Shown here in pieces: positions 36,357 through 42,469 of a DNA stretch of 42,469 bases. Each line of letters opens with the position of its first letter. Position 1 is the first letter of the stretch. The notes beneath the pieces were generated by a model. That model was given only the letters and a program-made list of their open reading frames with translations, searched no databases and was not told where the DNA came from. Position numbers and translations under genes: made by a program. Source of the DNA: CAZEYI01 sp964422855 (GTDB taxonomy: Bacteria > Patescibacteriota > Gracilibacteria > Absconditabacterales > Absconditicoccaceae); NCBI GenBank assembly GCA_964422855.1, contig CAYRCS010000003.1, forward strand, positions 1 to 42,469. Direction: 5' to 3'.

Positions 36357-38456
36357 CTAATCAAAAATCTCAGTTGCATCTATATCGATAGTTTTGACCC
36401 AATCTTGTATCTTATCAAAGGTAGCTTGTCATCGATCTGTACAGGTAAATCGTATATTGATGGTAGTGACTTTGGAGCTATCATATGGTGAAATCACATA
36501 CGTGTAATAATCTGCTGTATGAGAATCTTCTTGATAATCTTTGAGATATCATCGATATCGATTTACTTCTCATTTAACTACTCATTGATCGATAATATCT
36601 TCTTCTTCATATCGACTAAATTCATCTTCTCCTGCCTCTGCTAAAGTCTCAAATGTTCAGTCATTATATGTTTTTGTGTTGCTATCAAAATAGACCTCAC
36701 ATTTTGCATCTGGTGATGTTATAGTAAAGGATATATCTTTGCCTGCTCATTGATAGATCTGGACAAAATCATTTGCTTCAAATTTCAATGGGCCTAACTG
36801 TATATTTCATTTGATAATCGGAGTGGCTATATCATCTACTTCTATATTTTTGATAAGCTGAACGGCATCCTTGATGCTTTCTTTCTTGTTAGTAGAAGTA
36901 TTGAGGGTTGCGTCAACTCAAATGCTTCAGGATTTGTTGAGACTATATGTGACAAATAGCAGATCTTCTGATCATTCGACTCCTTGTCCAGAATATACTG
37001 ACCACGTCGCATCTCACACATCCAATGTTGTCTGACTTCGATCCAAAAAACTCTCTTCAAAAAGCTGTTTTGCTTGTTCGTTTATGGCTGCTGTGTCGAC
37101 TTGGCCAAACACCCTGGTCGTCTGCAAATATAACTGTGTTTCCTTATCCGGAGATGTGAGAGAATAACTTACTAGATCTGGATCGGCATCGATAACAAGA
37201 TCACTTATAGCATAGTTTCCTAGTGCATCTGTAGAAAATAGGTTTTCTTGGATAGTAGATGCATATATTTTTTTCTGGAGCGTTTGAAGATGGGCCATAA
37301 ATATCTGGTCGACATTTTCTTCATCTTCAGTAATTGTTCATTCCTTATCTAAGAATGTTTGTATTTTATCCACAGGAATTAGATAGCCAATATTTTCTGC
37401 AACTTGTGTTGGTATCCCCATCAAACGACCATATTTGTCATATGCGCCTCCACCTGAATTCCCAAAATTGATAGCTGCGTCAGTTTTTATCATGCCTTTT
37501 TCATATCCTGAAACAACGCCTTTTGCAGAGGTAATAGTATCTCCACCATCTCGAGGATAACCATATGTCGTTACTTGATCATTTTCTCTAGCAGTCGATG
37601 TAGCTAATGTGATAGGGTTTGACAAATCTACGTCATCAGGTAATGAAAGCAATGCTAGATCATTTTCCAAATCATAATAGATCAAGTCTGCATACGTAAA
37701 ACAGATGGGATCGGTGTTCATAGTTAGTGATCTACATATTTCATACATGCCTGTAGGGTTTTGATACTCATCTACCACTACATGCGCATTGGTCAAGAGC
37801 GTATTATCATCAATCAAGACGGCACTGCCATGTGCAATGTTTTCTATAGTTCCAAATAAGTAATTTTTTTGATAACTTTTGATCTTAAAAATCTGATTGA
37901 GAGGATCTCCCATATTTTGGTTTGCAGCTCCATAGATGTTTCTTGACAATACTATATATAATTCGCTTTTATTGATCAATCTAGACGCGTTATTTCTATC
38001 ATCAATTTTTATAATTTTTTCTCTAAGCAGATAGGTATATGCCTCATCCAACTCTAATGCGGGATTGCCCGATAGTAGTCTAGCTACAACAATGATAAGC
38101 TGCCCCCTTGTCATCATGTCATAAGGACGGAAAAAACCATTTTTACCTTTAAATATACCTTTTTGACATGAAGCAATAATAGCTTGTTTTATACCCTCAC
38201 TGATGGTGAGATCATAGAATTGACATGTGTCTGTAGTTTTGGGGGTGCCCAATAATTTATCAGTATATTTATCCATAAGTAAGGCTGCTTCTCGCCTAGA
38301 CATTGGTTCGTCAGGAGATGTATTTTGCATAGATACAGTACTTATTCACTGATCATACAAATCTTGTAGAGCAACAAGGATTTCTTGATCCATTGCAAAT
38401 AGAAATTGGTTTCACAAGAAGATAAACGAACAAAAAATCGCAATTACTTTTTTCAT
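36357..38456 (-). CDS. Secreted trypsin-like serine protease with SLH-like N-terminus
   Basis: 699 aa. A signal peptide (MKKVIAIFCSFIFLGNQFLFA) is followed by two S-layer-homology-like repeats (about 50-170). A chymotrypsin-fold protease comes next: TNAHVV gives the His (~225), NDLALL the Asp (~266) and NFGNSGGGAYD the Ser (~334). After about residue 375 lies a long C-terminal region of unknown fold. Fourteen TGA codons are Gly, only three in the first 375 residues. The layout suggests a cell-surface protease anchored by SLH repeats. It is transcribed after the SLH paralog, 23 bases away, so the two likely form a surface operon. Confidence 0.88.
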
Positions 38457-38479
38457 ACAAATATTATAATGTTAAAAAA

Positions 38480-39103
38480 TTAATTTGCGTTCAGAATCTG
38501 GTCTATAATATCTTGGATATCGCTATCGATCTCTTCTTGGTCTTCGTCATTGTTGCTGCTATCTTCGATAGTGAAGTTTGGATCAGTCAGTCTAGCGAGC
38601 ATGATGTACAATTCACTTCTCGGAGCAATTCTACTGGATGATGCTCTGTCATCTACTTTGATAACTTTCTGTCCCAAGAGGTAATTATATGCGCCATCGA
38701 GCTCCAAATTCGCATTGCCTGATACTATACGCGCTATGACTATAACTAGTTCTGCTCTGGTAAACTTGCCCATAGGATAGAATTTGCCATTATTACCTTT
38801 GAATATACCCAAGCGACAGCTATCGGTTACTTCTGCAGCGATGGCTAAGTCCAATACTCAGAGATCCGTAAATGTACATGATTCTTTGACTGCTTGTTTT
38901 TCCAAGACATTGATAGCAAATCTTTCAAGCAAGAGCGCTGCTTCTCGTCTGGTAAGGGATTTGGTGAGTTGTTGATTTTGGAGAGCAACGTTACTGACTC
39001 AGAGATCGATCATTTTTTGCGCTGCGCTTTCTGCTTCAGAGAGTGCAAATGAAAATCATGTGGTCAATCATAGGAGACAAAGAAGTGCGATAATTTTTTT
39101 CAT
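38480..39103 (-). CDS. Secreted SLH-like domain protein, paralog of the protease N-terminus
   Basis: 207 aa. A signal peptide (MKKIIALLCLLGLTTGFSFA, two Gly from TGA) is followed by two SLH-like repeats. TRREAALLLERFA, GIFKGNNGKFYPMGKFTRAELVIVIARIVSGNANLELDGAYNYLL and RSELYIMLARL parallel the protease motif by motif. It ends in an acidic tail (NNDEDQEEIDSD). Such proteins bind cell-wall polymers in other bacteria; here attachment is inferred. Four TGA codons split it under the standard code. Confidence 0.85.
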
Positions 39104-39122
39104 AGGGTAAGGTGAAGATAAA

Positions 39123-39530
39123 TTATTTTGAAGTATCATATCATACTGGTCAGAATCATAATTGATTAAGAATTGATTCGATTATGGCAGAATTTCTTGA
39201 TCACATATAGAAAAGGTCGTTATCGTCGATTTCATATACCATTGTTTCTGGACTAGCAGACATATGTCCAAACTGAGGAATTGGCAATCATTCAATCAAG
39301 GCACGGGTTGATTCTACTGATGAACTAACTGTCTCTATGCTAATATAACACTTTCATTGCACAAGACTATAAAAATTCGTTGTTCTTGTTATTTGATCTG
39401 GCAAAGAAATAGTATTTTTGCAATAGGTATTATTAGCATATATCTGTGCTCAAAAAGAAAAAAATATCAATACTAAGATACCTACTCCCAACCAAATACC
39501 TACGCCTAACCATTGTAAAAAATTGTTCAT
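39123..39530 (-). CDS. Membrane-anchored hypothetical protein, code 25 only
   Basis: 135 aa. One N-terminal membrane helix (GVGIWLGVGILVLIFFSFGAQIYA), then a soluble extracellular-looking part with two Cys (YC-K, KC-Y) that might form a disulfide. Seven TGA codons are Gly, five of them in the second half, so no long standard-code frame exists. The gene fits exactly between the GT4-like gene and the SLH gene with 19-20 base spacers, in line with an operon. I do not recognise the family. Confidence 0.62.
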
Positions 39531-39550
39531 TTTTTGTATGCGATATAAAT

Positions 39551-40624
39551 TTATTTTTTGATATGCAATCCACAAGGTAGTTTTTTGATCCAGAATAGAT
39601 AGCCATTTATAGCAAAGAATATAACGGCCAATGCGATAAATATGATAAATTTATCTGCTCTATCGGTATCTTGCAATATCATCACCACCATCATAAAGAG
39701 GCCTCGTCATCGTACAAATGCCCTCACTTCTCCTCTAGTTCGACCTAGTCCCAAGAGTCTAAAATGCAGATGCGTATAGTCTCATTTGAGTGGACTTTTG
39801 CGTAAGACACACAGACGATGTACTCCTACTCGGAGAGCATCAAATATAACCAATGATAGGGCGACTATGATTGTTCCAATTTTTACTCATCATACAATAG
39901 ATAGATACGCCAAGGCAAATCCAAAAATCATCGTCCCTAGATCTCTGACCAATCATCGTGGCTTGTATTCTATGATCGTGTATACCAAACTTACAACAAA
40001 AAGCACATACGACATATCTCTAACCAAGAGCAAAATCGTCTCATGACCAATACTAATCTCTACATAATAAGGTAACACGACAAATTGGATAAGTAACATC
40101 GTGGTCAGAAAACCTATGCTGGATACCCCGCTAGCTTGCCCATAGACACCGTCAAATCGATTGATGGCATTGATACACAAGAGAGATCGACAGACAAAGA
40201 ATAGTGCAAAAACAATCTTAGGGATTGCTATAATCATGCCTTGGAAAGTCCATTCTGGGATCCGGATGTTACCTACATAGAGGGCAACCATGATGGCACC
40301 TATCTGCACAATAACTCTGATCCATGCTGGGATATCGGATTGTCCACGTATGTAGCGTCGCTCATCTCGTGCTGCTATAGCAAGCAATATTGCACAGCCA
40401 GCGAGTAATCATTGGACGATAGGATGGTGTATATATTGTGGGAAGCCGACGAAAAATCATACACATATAGCGATGAAGACAAATAGTCATTGCATCGTAG
40501 GAACTGCGCTCCTCTTGGGGATGATATCTGGCCCTGGCTTGTCCAATATGCCTCGTTTACGAAATAGCAAAAGTCACAACATGGCAATGCTAATCGTACT
40601 TAGGATTGGGAGAATAAATTGCAT
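39551..40624 (-). CDS. MraY/WecA-type polyprenyl-phosphate glycosyl-1-phosphate transferase
   Basis: 357 aa with about ten hydrophobic segments. LLCINAINRFDGVYGQASG is the conserved NxxNxxDG loop, and GDYTHLHFRLLGLG is the DxxHLHHRLL motif, its Gly from TGA. The RSAVPTMQG loop parallels TPxxGG. The usual DD pair near the third segment is ARDERR here, with only one Asp. The enzymes load sugar-1-phosphate on undecaprenyl phosphate for cell-wall or surface glycans. Eight TGA codons are Gly. It is divergent from hflX. Confidence 0.88.
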
Positions 40625-40671
40625 GTGTTGTGAAAAGTAAATTTCTCTCACCATATACAATCATAGGTATT

Positions 40672-40700
40672 TTGCAAATTCTTTGCATTATCTCTATGAA
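40672..40700 (+). promoter_or_regulatory. Candidate promoter of hflX
   Basis: TTGCAA (40672-40677), 17 bases, TATGAA (40695-40700), 46 bases before the hflX ATG. Both boxes depart from consensus. Confidence 0.4.
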
Positions 40701-40746
40701 TATATAAGGTCTACATATAATTTTATCATACACAGACTACGAACAT

Positions 40747-41898
40747 ATGGAAGAATTATTTGATGACATTATAAAAGAGAATACGTCGGGAGCGAGAGTT
40801 TTTTTGGCTGATATCGTATCTAAGTCGACTTCACCAGCGATACTTGCTGACAGGATGGAGGAGCTCGAAAATTTGGTAAACACCTATGGAGGTGTGGTTA
40901 TTTTGAAAACGTATCAAAAGCAAGATAGTGCCAACTACGAAACATATATTGGCAAAGGAAAGTTTGAAGAAATAATGCATGACATGGAGCAAGAAGGTGC
41001 CAATCTACTGATCATAGGTAATGTCTTGAAGCCATCACAAATATACAAGATCAATGAAAAACTGCTGCCGATCAAGGCTAAGGCATGGGACAGAGTAGAT
41101 TTGATCCTCAAGATTTTTGATAAACATGCACAATGAACCGAAGCAAAATTGCAAATTAAATTGGCAGCGATCAGGCATATGTGACCAAGAATTTATGGTA
41201 TGGGTATGGAGCTGAGTAGACAATGAGGTGGAGGCTCAGGAGCTTCGAGAGGACAAGGAGAAACCAATACGGAAGTCATGAAGAGACATTTAAAAGACAA
41301 GGTACTCAAGATCGAAAAGGAACTCAAGGAATTTGAAAGGATGCGTATGCTTCATAGAGAAAACAGAAAGAGACAAGGCATGCCAACAGTAGGAATTGTA
41401 TGATATACCAATGCAGGCAAATCGTCATTGCTCAACAGCATGACAGACAAATGAGTTTTGGCAGAAAATAAATTATTTGCTACATTGTGAACGAGTGTGG
41501 GCAAATTGTTTATCATGAAAGATCCTGTCATGGGCACAGGCAAAGAAGTATTGCTCAACGATACAATATGATTTATCAGAGACTTGCCACCCAAGCTTAT
41601 CAAAGCGTTTTCATCGACACTCGAGGATAGCATCGAAAGCGAACTCTTGTTGCATGTGGTAGATGCGAGTGATCCATTTATAGAAGACAGAATAGCAGTA
41701 GTCAACCACATACTTGATGATATATGAGCCAAACAAGAAAGGGTTATGGTCTACAATAAGATAGACAAAGTCAGTCCTGAAAGATTGGCAGAATTGCAAG
41801 AAACATATGGCACCGACAACTGTGTCTGGATATCGACATATACTAAGGAATGACTTGGTGACGTGAAGAAATTGTTGGCGGAGAAAGTGGTAAAATAA
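40747..41898 (+). CDS. hflX: Ribosome-associated GTPase HflX
   Basis: 383 aa. The N-terminal nucleotide-binding HflX domain (VVILKTYQKQDSANYETYIGKGKFEEI) is followed by a glycine-rich linker GGSGASRGQGETNTE. The GTPase has IV-(TGA)-YTNAGKSSL (G1, first Gly TGA), NDTI-(TGA)-FIRDLP (G3) and YNKIDK (G4). Ten TGA codons are Gly; the standard code would leave only the first 129 residues. HflX splits stalled ribosomes after heat or antibiotic stress. It is divergent from the GT4 gene and followed by a small membrane gene. Confidence 0.95.
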
Positions 41899-41960
41899 TG
41901 CTGTTGCAGCATATAGTAAAATAGCTAGTATCGTGTCTAGTATTTATGATAATAAAAAAT

Positions 41961-42419
41961 ATGGAACTCAAAGTCTACAATACAGAACATTTTGAAAGAT
42001 GAGTGCGATGGTATATCGTATTCATTGTTGTATTTGCTGGGATGATCGTTGCATCAGTTATGTATGACAATATCGCTGGAGCAGTGTTGTTATTTTTTCT
42101 TGCTGGAGCATATTTCTATTTCTGAGTACGCAATAGTCAGCCAGTAATGATGCGTATCGAACAACATGCACTAACACTTGGGAATAAAAGCGTCCGCCGA
42201 GAAAAGCTGCAAGGTTTTGTTATAGAAGCTGATATTAGAACTGGTAGTATCAAAAATATCGTCATACTCACTAACAATAATTCACATCATATACACACTG
42301 TCGATGATAGCGATGAAGCACTAGAGAAGTTCGTATCAGCGCTAGATACGATGATACCAAGAATGGATACATTTACACAAAGCACTATCGAAAGATTTGC
42401 CAGACAACTTAAATTATAG
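41961..42419 (+). CDS. Membrane protein with two N-terminal segments, unknown function
   Basis: 152 aa. Two hydrophobic helices (VFIVVFAGMIVASVMY and AGAVLLFFLAGAYFYF) are followed by a soluble part of about 90 residues (MRIEQHALTLGNKSVRRE...). This arrangement recalls bacterial PH-like domain proteins, but I cannot name a family. Two TGA codons are Gly, one before each hydrophobic segment or just after. An ATG at 41946 would add five residues. Confidence 0.72.
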
Positions 42420-42427
42420 TATAGATT

Positions 42428-42469
42428 ATGTGAACACATAGATTGGTTATCAAAGATGCTGCACGACAG
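42428..42469 (+). CDS. Possible 5' end of a further gene, cut by the window edge
   Basis: ATG TGA ACA CAT AGA ... gives M-G-T-H-R-L-V-I-K-D-A-A-R-Q with TGA as Gly, open to the edge, nine bases after the previous stop. Fourteen codons cannot prove a gene. Confidence 0.25.

Noticed and set aside
1..42469. Code 4 (UGA = Trp) or selenocysteine
   Set aside because: TGA sits at glycine positions (GGGE of L2, Walker A, LSGGQ), while conserved Trp positions use TGG. The number of sites and lack of SECIS-like hairpins rule out selenocysteine.
1..42469. CRISPR arrays, rRNA genes, insertion sequences or prophage
   Set aside because: I saw no regularly spaced repeats, no rRNA-like stretches, no transposase or integrase motifs and no phage structural genes.

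Overview
This window reads as one piece of chromosome from a candidate-phyla-radiation bacterium that uses genetic code 25, in which UGA is read as glycine. That points to Absconditabacteria (SR1) or Gracilibacteria. Under the standard code about two thirds of the genes look broken by in-frame TGA. These TGA codons fall on glycines that are near-invariant in well-known families: the HPHGGGE motif of ribosomal protein L2, residue 2 of S3 (MGQKVHP), the Walker A glycine of an ABC-F ATPase and of HflX, the LSGGQ signature of an ABC exporter, and both glycines of a GIY-YIG nuclease. Every complete gene ends in TAA or TAG. All coordinates below are re-derived with UGA = Gly.

Region 1 (1-13689, minus strand). 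The region holds the 5' part of typA and then one long S10/spc-type operon. In transcription order it is tRNA-Phe, tRNA-Ile, tRNA-Pro, tuf, rpsJ, rplC, rplD, rplW, rplB, rpsS, rplV, rpsC, rplP, rpmC, rpsQ, rplN, rplX, rplE, rpsN, rpsH, rplF, rplR, rpsE, rplO, secY. rpmD (uL30) is missing between rpsE and rplO, as known for CPR bacteria. A near-consensus minus-strand promoter lies at 14084-14111, upstream of the tRNAs.

Region 2 (14201-19639). leuS carries a Nudix-like domain inserted in its editing domain, with glycine codon use very unlike the part of the gene before it. It is followed by an unrecognised 346-aa gene visible only under code 25, a convergent multi-span membrane protein and a family-2 glycosyltransferase.

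Region 3 (19678-26380, minus strand). This holds a DUF1761-like membrane protein, two tandem paralogous SAM-dependent methyltransferases that share a nearly identical 65-bp block, a PQ-loop membrane protein, a UMPH-1-type pyrimidine 5'-nucleotidase, an ABC-F ATPase and a DEAD-box RNA helicase.

Region 4 (26381-33162). A 67-bp palindromic repeat comes first, then a SAM riboswitch with its terminator in front of metK. After these lie an ABC exporter, an MFS transporter, asnS followed by a second degenerate copy of its own 3' end interrupted by a small palindrome, and a GIY-YIG/DUF4357 protein.

Region 5 (33323-42469). This is accessory and envelope-related: a Nudix hydrolase, a GNAT acetyltransferase overlapping a flavodoxin-like oxidoreductase, small membrane proteins and a lipoprotein, a secreted SLH-trypsin protease beside an SLH-domain paralog, a MraY/WecA-type glycosyl-phosphotransferase, hflX and a membrane protein. 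The overall picture is a compact genome with core translation genes, salvage, transport and surface functions. UGA-glycine is sparse in the ribosomal operon and dense in several accessory genes.
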